Assembly: GCA_900316315.1 (NCBI GenBank)
Contig: ONCK01000004.1
Coordinates: 62,001-126,000 of the forward strand
Length of the DNA: 64,000 nucleotides
Direction of reading: 5' to 3'
DNA from: an uncultured Prevotellaceae bacterium
GTDB taxonomy: Bacteria; Bacteroidota; Bacteroidia; Bacteroidales; Bacteroidaceae
Positions 25,500 to 34,968 of this stretch are shown piece by piece. A program made the translations under genes and the position numbers. The notes beneath the pieces were generated by a model. That model made no database searches, was not told the origin of the DNA, and saw only the letters and a program-made list of their open reading frames with translations. Within the stretch, counting starts at the first letter, position 1. Every line of letters starts with the position of its first letter.

Positions 25500-27689
25500 C
25501 TATCGGATGAAGAGGAGCTCGCGGTACTTAGGCAGCGTCCACATCTCGTCTTCGACGATGAGTTCCAGCTTGTCGATATGGTAACGGATACTGTCGAGGT
25601 AAGGCATGACGGTGTCGTGGTAGAGCACGGCCTTCTGACGCTGGTCTTCGACCTTGTTGGCTACCTTGCGGGCATCGACCATCTTCTGCACATTCTCGAT
25701 GATGAAGCTGGTGTGCTTGGAGATCTTCTTGATGATATTGATATTGTCAACATTGAGCTTGGCAGCCTCGTCGGCGGGGAAGGTGGTTGAGATCTTGTGC
25801 ACATTGTCGATGAGGGTGCTCTGGTAGCGGGTGGCGACGGGGATGATGTGGTTAAGCGCGAGATCTCCGAAGACGCGGGCCTCAATCTGAATCTTTTTGG
25901 TGAAGGTTTCCCACTTGATGTCGTTGCGGGCGATGAGCTCATTCTTCTTGAGCACATGCATGGACTCAAACATCTTGATGCTCTCAGGCTTGAGGTAATT
26001 GTCAAAGATGACAGGGCAAGAGGTCTCGCAGTCGAGTCCGCGCTTCTGGGCTTCCTGCTTCCACTCCTCGCTGTATCCGTTGCCCTCGAAGTGGATGGGC
26101 TTGCATGTCTTGATATCCTGACGGAGAATGGTGAGGATAGCGGCATTCTTGTCGGTGCCCTTGCTGATGAGCTCGTCAACGCGTGTCTTGAAGTCGGTGA
26201 GGGCTTCGGCTACGGCTGTATTGAGCACGAGCATGGCGGCTGCGGGGTTAGCCTGTGAACCGACGGCGCGGAACTCGAAGCGGTTGCCGGTGAAGGCGAA
26301 GGGACTCGTACGGTTGCGGTCGGTGGTATCAATGCGCAGGTCGGGGATTTGAGGGATGTCGAGGGACATCTTGGTCTTGCCCTTGAGAGAGGCAAACTCG
26401 CCGGCGTCGGACTTCTCTATCTCGTCGAGGACCTTGCTGACCTGTGCGCCGAGGAAGGAGGAGATGATGGCTGGCGGTGCCTCATTGGCGCCGAGACGAT
26501 GCTGGTTGCTGGCGGTGATGATGGATGCTTTGAGCAGGCCGTTGTGGCGATATACGCCCATGAGGGTCTCCACGATGAAGGTGATGAAGCGCAGGTCGGC
26601 GTTCTCGTCCTTGCCGGGTGCGTGGAGCAGGATACCGGTATCGGTAGAGAGGGACCAGTTGCAGTGCTTGCCGCTACCGTTGATGCCCTTGAAGGGCTTC
26701 TCATGGAGGAGGCAGCGGAAGCCGTGCTTGCGGGCTACCTTGCGCATGAGGGACATGAGGAGCATATTGTGGTCGACAGCGAGGCTGCACTCCTCAAAGA
26801 TAGGAGCGATTTCAAACTGGTTGGGGGCGACCTCATTGTGGCGGGTCTTGCAGGGAATGCCGAGCTCGAGGGCCTGGATCTCGAGGTCCTTCATAAAGGC
26901 TGCGACACGGGTGGGGATGGCACCGAAGTAGTGGTCTTCCATCTGCTGGTTTTTGGCGGAGTCGTGGCCCATGAGGGTACGGCCGGTCAGCAGGAGGTCA
27001 GGACGGGCGGCGTAGAGACCTTCGTCGACGAGGAAGTACTCTTGTTCCCAGCCCAGGTTGGCATGGACCTTCTTGACGTCGGGATTGAAGTACTGGCAGA
27101 CGGCGGTTGCGGCCTTGTCAACGGCAGCAATGGCTTTCTTAAGAGGTGCCTTGTAGTCGAGGGCTTCACCGGTATAAGAAATGAAGATGGTCGGAATCAT
27201 CAGCGTGTCGTCGACGATGAAGACGGGACTTGCAGGGTCCCAGGCTGAGTAACCACGGGCTTCAAAGGTGGAACGAATGCCGCCGCTGGGGAAAGAGGAG
27301 GCGTCGGGCTCTTGCTGTACGAGCTCCTTGCCGCTGAATTCTTCAATCATGCCGCCCTTTCCGTCGTGCTCGACAAAGGCATCGTGCTTTTCTGCAGTGC
27401 CTTCGGTAAGAGGCTGGAACCAGTGGGTACAGTGGGTAACACCCATCTCGATGGCCCACTTCTTCATGCCGGCTGCGACCTGATCGGCCACGCTGAGCTC
27501 AAGCGGAGCTCCATTGTCTATGACATCACGCAACTTATTGTATACATCCAACGGGAGGTACTTAAACATCTTCTCCCTGTTAAATACATACTTGGCGAAG
27601 TATTCACTTGGCCTTCCCTTGGGTGCTTCCACCTCGAGCGCTTTCTTCTTGAAAGCTTCTTCGACAACGATAAATCTTAAGTTTGCCAT
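25500..27689 (-). CDS. glnA: Glutamine synthetase type III (GlnN-like)
   Basis: A 729-residue cytosolic enzyme that makes glutamine from glutamate, ammonia and ATP. The length and the N-terminal extension (FAKYVFNREKMFKYL) mark the type III group common in Bacteroidetes. Catalytic blocks include WEQEYFLVD, CKTRHNEVAPNQFEIAP, the loop GINGSGKHCNWSLS, and TDRNRTSPFAFTGNRFE with the substrate-binding arginines. The adenylylation tyrosine site of type I enzymes is absent as expected. It follows dapL by 69 bp on the same strand, so it may share transcripts with the lysine genes. Confidence 0.96.
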   Translation of the reverse strand: MANLRFIVVEEAFKKKALEVEAPKGRPSEYFAKYVFNREKMFKYLPLDVYNKLRDVIDNGAPLELSVADQVAAGMKKWAIEMGVTHCTHWFQPLTEGTAEKHDAFVEHDGKGGMIEEFSGKELVQQEPDASSFPSGGIRSTFEARGYSAWDPASPVFIVDDTLMIPTIFISYTGEALDYKAPLKKAIAAVDKAATAVCQYFNPDVKKVHANLGWEQEYFLVDEGLYAARPDLLLTGRTLMGHDSAKNQQMEDHYFGAIPTRVAAFMKDLEIQALELGIPCKTRHNEVAPNQFEIAPIFEECSLAVDHNMLLMSLMRKVARKHGFRCLLHEKPFKGINGSGKHCNWSLSTDTGILLHAPGKDENADLRFITFIVETLMGVYRHNGLLKASIITASNQHRLGANEAPPAIISSFLGAQVSKVLDEIEKSDAGEFASLKGKTKMSLDIPQIPDLRIDTTDRNRTSPFAFTGNRFEFRAVGSQANPAAAMLVLNTAVAEALTDFKTRVDELISKGTDKNAAILTILRQDIKTCKPIHFEGNGYSEEWKQEAQKRGLDCETSCPVIFDNYLKPESIKMFESMHVLKKNELIARNDIKWETFTKKIQIEARVFGDLALNHIIPVATRYQSTLIDNVHKISTTFPADEAAKLNVDNINIIKKISKHTSFIIENVQKMVDARKVANKVEDQRQKAVLYHDTVMPYLDSIRYHIDKLELIVEDEMWTLPKYRELLFIR

Positions 27690-27758
27690 ATGTTATAAAT
27701 TTGTTCTTGCGACTCCTCTCCTTAGTGCGGAAAGATCATAAATGGTGATCTCCACGAA

Positions 27759-28982
27759 TCAGAGTCTGATTATTCTCTTCATTGCTTCCTCGCAGTCTTG
27801 GCGCTTGCCAAAGGCTGTGAGTCGGATATAGCCTTCACCACTCGGCCCGAAGCCGACACCGGGCGTGCTGACGAGGTGAGCCTGGTGGAGAAGGGTCTCA
27901 AAGAATTGCCAACTACCCACGCCATCGGGCGTCTTGAGCCAGATGTAAGGGGCATCGTGCCCACCGTAGGTGGTAAATCCGGCCTTGGCAAGTGTCTGCA
28001 GCATGAGCCGGGCGTTGGTCATGTAGTACTGGATGGTCTCTTGTATCTGAGCACGTCCCTCGGGGGTATAGGTGGCTGCTGCACCGCGCTGGGTAATGTA
28101 GCTTGTACCATTGTACTTGGTGCTCTGGCGGCGCGTCCACAGCTGGTTGAGGCTGACGGGCTGGCCATCGGAATAGGCCTTGAGGGCCTTGGGGACAATC
28201 GTATAGCCGCAACGGGTGCCGGTGAAGCCGGCAGTCTTGGAGTAGCTGTGAAACTCGATGGCGCACTCCTTGGCTCCCTCTATCTCGTAGATGGAGTGGG
28301 GTATCTCTGGATCCTGTATATAGGCCTCATAGGCGGCATCGTACATGATGAGGCTTCCCCAGCGGCGGGCGTAGTCGACCCATTGCTGCAGTTGCTGACG
28401 GGAGATGACAGTACCTGTAGGATTGTTGGGGTAGCAGAGGTAGATGATGTCGACCTTATGGTCGGGAATCTCAGGGGTGAAGTCATTGGCGGCTGTACAG
28501 GGCATGTAGGTGATGCGGTTCCACAGGCCTTGGGGAGTGAGCGCGCCGGCGCGTCCGCTCATGACATTGGAGTCGATGTAGACGGGATAGATGGGGTCAG
28601 TGACGCCGACGGTGCTGTCGCTACTGAGTATGTCGCCAATATTTCCGGTGTCGCTCTTGGCGCCGTCGCTGACAAAGACTTCGTCAATGTCCATCTCAAT
28701 GCCGCGCGGACGGAAGTCTCCGTCGACGATGGCCTGCCGCAGAAACTCGTATCCCTGCTCGGGACCATAGCCGCGGAAGGTCTCCTCGTGCCCCATCTCC
28801 TCAACGGCCTTGTGCATGGCTTGTATGACGGCTGGAGCCAGGGGCTGTGTGACGTCACCGATGCCGAGACTGATGATGTGTGCTTCTGGATGACTGGTCT
28901 GGAAGGCTTTTACCTTGTCGGCGATGTCGCGAAAGAGGTAGTTGCGCTGTAGCTTGAGAAAATTATCGTTGGCTTGTGTCAT
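27759..28982 (-). CDS. dapL: LL-diaminopimelate aminotransferase
   Basis: A 407-residue fold-type I PLP enzyme that converts tetrahydrodipicolinate directly to LL-diaminopimelate, bypassing the succinylase or acetylase steps. Features: [14 protein letters not shown] near the N-terminus, the NPTGT motif ([11 protein letters not shown]), YDAAYEAYI with the cofactor tyrosine and aspartate, and the PLP lysine in [16 protein letters not shown]. The product is the substrate of DapF encoded just upstream (62 bp away), forming a two-step lysine and cell-wall pathway unit. Confidence 0.96.
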   Translation of the reverse strand: MTQANDNFLKLQRNYLFRDIADKVKAFQTSHPEAHIISLGIGDVTQPLAPAVIQAMHKAVEEMGHEETFRGYGPEQGYEFLRQAIVDGDFRPRGIEMDIDEVFVSDGAKSDTGNIGDILSSDSTVGVTDPIYPVYIDSNVMSGRAGALTPQGLWNRITYMPCTAANDFTPEIPDHKVDIIYLCYPNNPTGTVISRQQLQQWVDYARRWGSLIMYDAAYEAYIQDPEIPHSIYEIEGAKECAIEFHSYSKTAGFTGTRCGYTIVPKALKAYSDGQPVSLNQLWTRRQSTKYNGTSYITQRGAAATYTPEGRAQIQETIQYYMTNARLMLQTLAKAGFTTYGGHDAPYIWLKTPDGVGSWQFFETLLHQAHLVSTPGVGFGPSGEGYIRLTAFGKRQDCEEAMKRIIRL

Positions 28983-29044
28983 GAATGTTTGTGCGTGTCT
29001 TGAGTGATAGTCTATTATTAATGTATAGGACTTTGGATAGGCGC

Positions 29045-29890
29045 TTATGGAATGGATATTTGTCCGTCGAATACGGTCTCTGCCGGCCCGGTGAGGTATA
29101 TATGGTGGTCAGCCTGGGACCACTCAACATGTAGCGTGCCTCCGTCCATCTGGATGTCTGCCTGGTGGTCTGTGATGCCGCGTAGCGTGGCGGCTACGAC
29201 GGTGGCACAAGCCCCCGTGCCGCATGCCTGTGTGATGCCAGACCCGCGCTCCCATACGCGTGTGCGCAATTGATAGGGGGTCAAGGGCTGGACGAACTCG
29301 ATATTGCAGCCTTCGGGGAAGAGCGGGTGACGCTCCAATGCACTGCCTTCTTGGGTCAAGTCCACCTCCTGGATGTCTTTTACCGGAATGACGAAGTGCG
29401 GATTGCCCATGGATACGAAAGTACCCTCGTAGTGATGGCCGTTGAGATCGATGCTGATGGGCGCTCCCTCAGCTGTGCTCTTGGTGCACTGGGCAGGCAT
29501 CTCAAGCTGCGGCTGTCCCATGTCGACTGTGGCGCTATCCACAAGTCCATCGGCGCTGAGGTGCAGGTGGACGGTCTTGACACCTGAGAGCGTCTCGATG
29601 CTGACGTCTTGCTGATGGGTCATCTGATGGTCGTAGACATACTTGCCGACGCAACGTATGCCGTTGCCACACATGCGCCCCTCGGAGCCGTCGCTATTGT
29701 ACATATGCATGAAAAAGTCAGCCTTGTCTGACTTGCCGATGCAGATGAGACCGTCGCTGCCGATGCCTGTATGGGACTTGCTCCAGCAGACCGCCAATTG
29801 CTCAGGGTGAGGCAGTGACTCACGTGTCGTGTCTACGTAGATATAGTCGTTGCCCGCACCATGCATTTTGGTAAATCGGATTGTCTTCAT
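29045..29890 (-). CDS. dapF: Diaminopimelate epimerase
   Basis: 281 residues from [17 protein letters not shown]; nine extra codons upstream are unlikely to be translated. It interconverts LL- and meso-diaminopimelate with two cysteines acting as acid and base: the first in [10 protein letters not shown], the second in [11 protein letters not shown]. First gene of the dapF-dapL pair and possibly glnA. A TATCTTTG element lies 25 bp before the start. Confidence 0.96.
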   Translation of the reverse strand: MKTIRFTKMHGAGNDYIYVDTTRESLPHPEQLAVCWSKSHTGIGSDGLICIGKSDKADFFMHMYNSDGSEGRMCGNGIRCVGKYVYDHQMTHQQDVSIETLSGVKTVHLHLSADGLVDSATVDMGQPQLEMPAQCTKSTAEGAPISIDLNGHHYEGTFVSMGNPHFVIPVKDIQEVDLTQEGSALERHPLFPEGCNIEFVQPLTPYQLRTRVWERGSGITQACGTGACATVVAATLRGITDHQADIQMDGGTLHVEWSQADHHIYLTGPAETVFDGQISIP

Positions 29891-29914
29891 GTAGTGTGTT
29901 GTATTTTCGTATCG

Positions 29915-29922
29915 CAAAGATA
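29915..29922 (-). promoter_or_regulatory. -7 element of dapF
   Basis: TATCTTTG on the minus strand, 25 bp upstream of the dapF ATG. It supports the shorter dapF start. Confidence 0.6.
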
Positions 29923-30207
29923 CATAGAAACATGCAAATCCTAATACATTTTGGTAAGAAAAAGTTCAAAAATTAAGATTTACGCCGTTTTATTATCCAA
30001 AATTGTATAGAATTGAATTGTAAACTTATCAAAATGATACTTTTTGGCCATCTTAAGGCTCTCTTTTGCGCTTGAGCGTCTGTGAAACGGGCATTTCTGT
30101 GTCTTATATCGGCTATTTGTCTGCTTTTCAGCGATAATCGGCGTGCGAAGGCCCGCTTGTTCAGTCGTGTATGGCGATTTCAGTCGTCTGTGGCATTTGT
30201 ATTGAGA

Positions 30208-31137
30208 TTATGGCAAGACATCTGTGCCAGCATGGGCTGCGGCGCTGTCGGGCGCATCAAAGCGGCGGAGCAGAGGGCTGTAGGCGTCGATGCGCCGGTC
30301 GCGGAGATAGGGCCACCAGCGCCTCACTTGTTCGCTGTGGGCGAGGTCCAGGTCGACGAGAATCTCTGCCTCCTCGGCCTCTGAGGCTTGGGCGAGCATC
30401 TCTCCCTGTGGGCCGCAGACGAAACTGCTTCCCCAGAAGGTGATGCCCTCGGGGGCGCAGCCTGGGATGACTTCGCGGCCGACGCGGTTGACAGAGATGA
30501 CAGGCAAGCCATTGGCTATGGCATGTCCGCGCTGGATGGTCATCCACGCGCTACGCTGGCGCTGTTGCTCATCAGCCGTGTCGTGGGCGTCGTATCCAAT
30601 GGCCGTCGGATAGATGAGTACTTCGGCTCCGCGCAGGGTCATGATGCGGGCTGCTTCAGGAAACCATTGGTCCCAGCACACGAGCACACCGAGTCTTCCC
30701 ACGCTTGTGTGAATGGGCGCAAAGCCGAGGTCGCCTGGCGTGAAGTAAAACTTCTCATAATATCCTGGATCGTCGGGAATGTGCATCTTGCGGTAGCAGC
30801 CGGCGATATGGCCGTCTGTGTCAAAGACGACTGCCGTATTGTGGTAGAGGCCGGCCGTGCGTCGCTCAAAGAGGGAAGTTACCAGCACGATGCCCAGCTG
30901 CTTGGCCACTTGTGAGTAGTAGTCCGTCGTAGGGCCGGGGATGGGCGTCGCGAGGTCAAACTGGTGGACGTCTTCCTGCTGGCAAAAGTAGAGAGACTCG
31001 TGGAGTTCTTGTAAGACGATGAGTTGGGCGCCTTGTTGGGCAAGGTGCTGTATCTTGAGGGTGAGGCGCTTGCGATTGTCCTCGGAGGAGGCTGAGTTGT
31101 GCTGCTGGATGAGTCCTACTTGGAGCTGATGTGACAT
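30208..31137 (-). CDS. aguB: N-carbamoylputrescine amidase
   Basis: A 309-residue carbon-nitrogen hydrolase that frees putrescine from N-carbamoylputrescine with loss of CO2 and ammonia. The nitrilase triad is complete: Glu in VLQELHESLYF, Lys in CYRKMHIPDDPG and Cys in GVLVCWDQWFPE. The IPDDPGYYEKFYFTPGD and PTAIGYD segments match the AguB group. It is the third gene of an operon after agmatine deiminase and a metallo-hydrolase, 26 bp behind the latter. Confidence 0.94.
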   Translation of the reverse strand: MSHQLQVGLIQQHNSASSEDNRKRLTLKIQHLAQQGAQLIVLQELHESLYFCQQEDVHQFDLATPIPGPTTDYYSQVAKQLGIVLVTSLFERRTAGLYHNTAVVFDTDGHIAGCYRKMHIPDDPGYYEKFYFTPGDLGFAPIHTSVGRLGVLVCWDQWFPEAARIMTLRGAEVLIYPTAIGYDAHDTADEQQRQRSAWMTIQRGHAIANGLPVISVNRVGREVIPGCAPEGITFWGSSFVCGPQGEMLAQASEAEEAEILVDLDLAHSEQVRRWWPYLRDRRIDAYSPLLRRFDAPDSAAAHAGTDVLP

Positions 31138-31163
31138 GTGGATGAGAGTTTATTGATTAGGGA

Positions 31164-32018
31164 TTATGGCTTGTATAAAATGATGGTATGGGGCTTGACT
31201 TGGCTGTCGTGCGTGGCCAGGCTCTCGACGCAGCGGCTGTCGAGGCTCTGTTCGTGTATCCGGGCGAGTGAAGTGCGTTGCTGCTGCGTGTTGAGGGCGA
31301 TGCCTGAGGTGATCATCTCTTGCCAGGACTTGGTGACATAGCCTCCGTCGGCGTAGAGCAGGATGTAGCGACCGTCGGCAGCTGTGAGCTTGAGGGCGCA
31401 GAGCCCTTCGCTGTGCCCCGGCAGATGTATGAGCATGACGGATCCGTCTCCGTAGAGGTCGAAGCCATGCTTGAAGGGTCCCTCTGCGATATTCCACTGG
31501 AAAGTCCGGATCTTGGTGTCTTCCCACCAGCGCTTGCAGAAGCGGATACGGCTGGTAAGTCCGCCGTGGCGGGTCCCCTGCTTTTCGGCGTCGGAGACGA
31601 GGATATGTTTGGCATCGGCTACGAGCTTGAGACCGTTGGCATGGTCGCAGTCGAGGTGGCTGAGCAGGACGTAGTCCAAGTCCTGTGTCTTGATGCCGAG
31701 TGATAGCAACTGCTCATCGACGGCCTCTCCCGCCGCCAGCCGGGCCTGATTGATGCAGGAGAGTAATCTGAAGCCCAAACTGCGGATCTGGGCGTGCTTG
31801 TCATAGACACCATGGGGCAAAATGTCGCGGTGCCACCCTGTGTCAAAGAGGATATAGCCCCGCGGATGCTCGATGAGGTAGCAGTAGACGGGAAACCACA
31901 TCCACCGGCTCTTGGGGGACGTCAGCCCGGAAGCCTTGAGGATAGAGCAATGGTCACCTCCAAAGGGCAGGTAAGGGGAGACATGGACATCGCCGGTGTG
32001 TAGGACGTGAACTTTCAA
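31164..32018 (-). CDS. Metallo-beta-lactamase fold hydrolase, AHL-lactonase-like
   Basis: 284 residues, no signal peptide. The metal-binding motif is LLSHLDCDHANG (HxDxDH, the second position being Asp as in many members of the N-acyl-homoserine lactonase group), with further ligands in IHLPGHSEG and LYADGGYVTK. The family hydrolyses lactones or other esters. It lies between agmatine deiminase and N-carbamoylputrescine amidase with gaps of 15 and 26 bp, so it is almost surely co-transcribed with polyamine synthesis. Its substrate is unknown; quorum-sensing lactones are not made by this group as far as is known. Confidence 0.82.
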   Translation of the reverse strand: MKVHVLHTGDVHVSPYLPFGGDHCSILKASGLTSPKSRWMWFPVYCYLIEHPRGYILFDTGWHRDILPHGVYDKHAQIRSLGFRLLSCINQARLAAGEAVDEQLLSLGIKTQDLDYVLLSHLDCDHANGLKLVADAKHILVSDAEKQGTRHGGLTSRIRFCKRWWEDTKIRTFQWNIAEGPFKHGFDLYGDGSVMLIHLPGHSEGLCALKLTAADGRYILLYADGGYVTKSWQEMITSGIALNTQQQRTSLARIHEQSLDSRCVESLATHDSQVKPHTIILYKP

Positions 32019-32033
32019 GCTTGATGTGATTTA

Positions 32034-33182
32034 TTATAGTTGACGCGTATGCTGTACTACACCCTGTGGAAACTGCATCGTGGCGCAGTGGATGCTGCCA
32101 TGCTGAGAGATGAGGATGCGGCTGTCGATATCGATGATACTGAGCTTGGGGAAGAGGCGCTGCATGGCGTCGTGTGCCTGCTTGTCCTTGTCTGGCTGGG
32201 CATAGGTGGGGAGTAGAATCTTGTGATTGAGGATGAGGAAGTTGGCGTAGGTAGCTGGCAGACGCTCACCCGTCGTCTCGTCGTAGACGGGATCGGGCAG
32301 GGGCAGCGGAACAAGGCGATAGGGCTTGTCTTCAAGGGTACGAAATGCTTGCAATTCGGTTTCCAGAGCCTTAAGCTGCTCATAGTGGGAGTCGCGGGAG
32401 TCTGAGCAGCTGACATAGGCGATGGTATCGCCTGGGCACAGGCGGGCCAGAGTGTCGATATGGCCGTCGGTGTCGTCGCCCTCGAGCTGGCCGTGGTGGA
32501 GCCATAGGATACGGCGGCATTGGAGCAGGTGGCAAAGGCGTTCCTCGATGGCCGGCTGATTGAGTGCGGGGTTACGATTGGGCGAGAGCAGGCATGAGGC
32601 GGTCGTAAGCAGGGTGCCTCGTCCGTCACTCTCGATTGAACCGCCCTCCAGCACCATGTCGAGACAGTCTGTGTAGTGGCCGCGTAGGATACCCGAGGCG
32701 TAGACGTGGCGATTGATGGCATTGTCGAGCGAGGAAGGAAACTTGTTACCCCATCCATTGAACTGGAAATCAAGCAGCTGTGCTCCTTCTTGGGACAATA
32801 CGGTGATAAATCCATGGTCCCGCGCCCAGGTGTCATTGGTTGGGCACTCGATGAGCTGTATCCGGTCATTGCAGCGGCGAGGCAGCTTCTCCTGAAGCAG
32901 TCGTCTCAATGCGTCAGGCTCAGGCGTGACGATGAGCAGTGTCTCGTCGGTGCTGATCTCGTAGGCCAGGCGCAGGTAGCAGTCGGTCACCTCCCTGAGT
33001 CGCGGCTTCCAGTCGGTGCCGGCATGAGGCCACGTGAGCTGTACGCCGCTCTGGGGAAACCACTCGGCGGGCAGACACGAAGCTCTCATCTCGGTTGTGT
33101 CCGGGGGCTGAGCGTCGCCTTGCAGATGGAGCAGGGCGAGGTCTCCGACGTCAGAGGTCGGCAGTTTGGCAAAAAGTCCCAT
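32034..33182 (-). CDS. aguA: Agmatine deiminase
   Basis: A 382-residue guanidino-group-modifying enzyme that turns agmatine into N-carbamoylputrescine and ammonia. Conserved blocks include PAEWFPQSGVQLTWPH, NDTWARDHGFITV, EGGSIESDGRG, LEGDDTDGHIDTLARL and the C-terminal catalytic cysteine in GSIHCATMQFPQG. The start at 33182 is favoured because a promoter -7 element lies 24 bp upstream, but Met32 (33089), which begins the conserved part, cannot be excluded. First gene of the putrescine operon. Confidence 0.95.
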   Translation of the reverse strand: MGLFAKLPTSDVGDLALLHLQGDAQPPDTTEMRASCLPAEWFPQSGVQLTWPHAGTDWKPRLREVTDCYLRLAYEISTDETLLIVTPEPDALRRLLQEKLPRRCNDRIQLIECPTNDTWARDHGFITVLSQEGAQLLDFQFNGWGNKFPSSLDNAINRHVYASGILRGHYTDCLDMVLEGGSIESDGRGTLLTTASCLLSPNRNPALNQPAIEERLCHLLQCRRILWLHHGQLEGDDTDGHIDTLARLCPGDTIAYVSCSDSRDSHYEQLKALETELQAFRTLEDKPYRLVPLPLPDPVYDETTGERLPATYANFLILNHKILLPTYAQPDKDKQAHDAMQRLFPKLSIIDIDSRILISQHGSIHCATMQFPQGVVQHTRQL

Positions 33183-33205
33183 ACCTATATATATAATATG
33201 TGCGA

Positions 33206-33213
33206 CAAAGATA
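33206..33213 (-). promoter_or_regulatory. -7 element of the agmatine operon
   Basis: TATCTTTG on the minus strand, 24 bp before the ATG at 33182. Confidence 0.6.
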
Positions 33214-33370
33214 CGATTTTTTCCCGTTTCGTCTCACTCGTATGGCAGATATTGGAGCAGAGGAGCAGGCTATTTCGGGAGAAGAAGGATGACGGCACTC
33301 TGTCTCCAGACAAGAGAATAGACACGTGGGGCGCCGCCTGAGCCATCTTGAAACTCGTCATGAAGAAAAG

Positions 33371-33658
33371 AAATTTTATATAAATAATTTCTGCTGCTGC
33401 CCGTACAAGTGCCGATGTTGTTATCACAAGATACCGTATTTGCATAACAAGGTCGGACTTATTTTAAAATAAGTCTGATGTAGTTTAAACTAGAAGGCGA
33501 GTTATTATCGTCTGAAAGTCAGCTAGTTATGAAAAGCTTTGATATTGAGTGTAATCATATAGTAATCAACGAGTTGTGATGCCTTTGTGGCACCCTTTGC
33601 TGCCTTTTGTGACGAAGAGCAGAACGACCTTTGAAATCAAAAAGTTTTATATATAAAT
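33371..33658 (-). repeat. Dispersed element copy B
   Basis: About 288 bp in reverse orientation. Its palindrome at 33453-33478 is nearly perfect over 26 nt (TCGGACTTATTTT followed by AAAATAAGTCTGA). Bounded by TTTTATATAAAT on one side and TTTATATATAAA on the other. Of the four copies it is closest to copy A: the stretch from the palindrome to TTGTACGGGCAG is identical over about 60 bp. Between the agmatine operon and the secreted protein gene. Confidence 0.78.
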
Positions 33659-33875
33659 CTTCTTCCATAATTTGAACAGATTTCGTCAGCTTACAAGAGA
33701 ATCTCAAGGGAAGTATGCCGAAGAGAGCCGGACAAATGAGACTCGCGGATAAGGTAGGGAGAACTTGCCGAGGGATATGGATAGGGTAGGGCGGACTTGA
33801 GGATGTGTCAGGCACTGCGGTGGCAATCGCAGCTGCCGTCGTGGCCAGCCGACTTGGAAGGTGGAGAGGGTGTTG

Positions 33876-34841
33876 TCAGAAGCGCATACGGAAGATTCGC
33901 TTGCCGTTGGTCGAGGTCATGATGTGGCCTCGGTAGACAAAGCACCCCTCGGGCTCGGCGTCAAATCCGAGATTGGCGATATTGGTATTGAGCAGTAGCT
34001 TCTGACGTTTGAGGTCTACGACATAGAGATTGACCGGGCGCTTGATCTTGGCTTTGCCTGGCGCTCCTTGGAAAAAGTAGAGCCGGTTTCCCTTGATGCA
34101 TCCGCCTTGGGAGAGCATGGCATGAGTGTGGAGAGGGAAGCGGCTGATCTCGTCGCTGTCGTTGAGGTATACCTCGGTCCGCAGCTGTCCCTGAGCGTCG
34201 CGCAGGGAAGGCAGGGGGTAGCGTACGATGTGAGTCATGTCGTAGTCTGGCGCGAGCTTGTGAGTGTTGCGGCAATAGGCGACGAACTGCTTGTGCTTCA
34301 AGTCAATGGCTACGTTTGGAGTGCCCATGGTGTTGGAGTCGGTGAGCGCAGGGAAGTAGACGGTCTGTATCTCTTCTGCCGTGAAGCTTTTGATTTGTCC
34401 CTTGTCGCCATACGACGGCTGGATACGCAGGGCGACGCAGAAGGCGCGGCCGTCCTTGGGTCTGTTGCGTTGAGAGATGTATAGCAGGGGAAAGGCGTCG
34501 TCCTTGGCGTAGCGCTCTGGACCAAAATTGCTCTGATTGCAGTGGTAGAGATCGCCGCCTACAATCCCCTGAGGGGTGAGCGTCTCCTCGTGAGCTTTCA
34601 GTTTGAGCGTATAGATCTGCTTGCGCTCCTTGAGGTCGTAGAGGGTGATGTAGGCCAGCTTCTTGCCAACAAGGAAGAGGTAGTGGCCGTAGACGGCAGA
34701 GCTCTGGTGACCGCGTATGTTGGAGGCATAGACGTCAAAGCCTCTCAGCCGGATATCGGCACGTGCGGATCGGGGGACTAGGAGCGAGAACATCAGGAGG
34801 GAGAGCAGTAAGAGGGTGCGTGATCGTTTCATCAGGTTCAT
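33876..34841 (-). CDS. Secreted protein of unknown function, beta-propeller-like
   Basis: 321 residues with a signal peptide (about residues 1-28, ending SARA). The mature protein contains several repeated blade-like segments of the form hydrophobic strand, turn, strand (GHYLFLVGKKLAYITLYDL, GNRLYFFQGAPGKAKIKR, NLYVVDLKRQKLLLNT), suggesting a small beta-propeller. No catalytic motif was recognised. It stands alone; its promoter region faces the Nif3-like gene. Confidence 0.7.
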   Translation of the reverse strand: MNLMKRSRTLLLLSLLMFSLLVPRSARADIRLRGFDVYASNIRGHQSSAVYGHYLFLVGKKLAYITLYDLKERKQIYTLKLKAHEETLTPQGIVGGDLYHCNQSNFGPERYAKDDAFPLLYISQRNRPKDGRAFCVALRIQPSYGDKGQIKSFTAEEIQTVYFPALTDSNTMGTPNVAIDLKHKQFVAYCRNTHKLAPDYDMTHIVRYPLPSLRDAQGQLRTEVYLNDSDEISRFPLHTHAMLSQGGCIKGNRLYFFQGAPGKAKIKRPVNLYVVDLKRQKLLLNTNIANLGFDAEPEGCFVYRGHIMTSTNGKRIFRMRF

Positions 34842-34935
34842 GTTTTGACTGCAAATATAAGAAAAAGAAGATGCTTTTGCAGATTTTTAGAGCGCTTTTT
34901 GGAGTCTAAAGCGCCATTTTTCCATTGATAATGCG

Positions 34936-34943
34936 TAACTTTG
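34936..34943 (+). promoter_or_regulatory. -7 element of the Nif3-like gene
   Basis: TAACTTTG, 25 bp before the GTG at 34969. The next gene is 15 bp behind the Nif3-like stop and probably uses the same promoter. Confidence 0.55.
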
Positions 34944-34968
34944 CAGTCGTAAAATCAAATCTTTGGGT

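Noticed and set aside
26349-27248. A 299-codon frame antisense to glnA
   Set aside because: Shadow of a highly conserved glutamine synthetase; composition extremely rich in Glu, Gly and Val without a fold.
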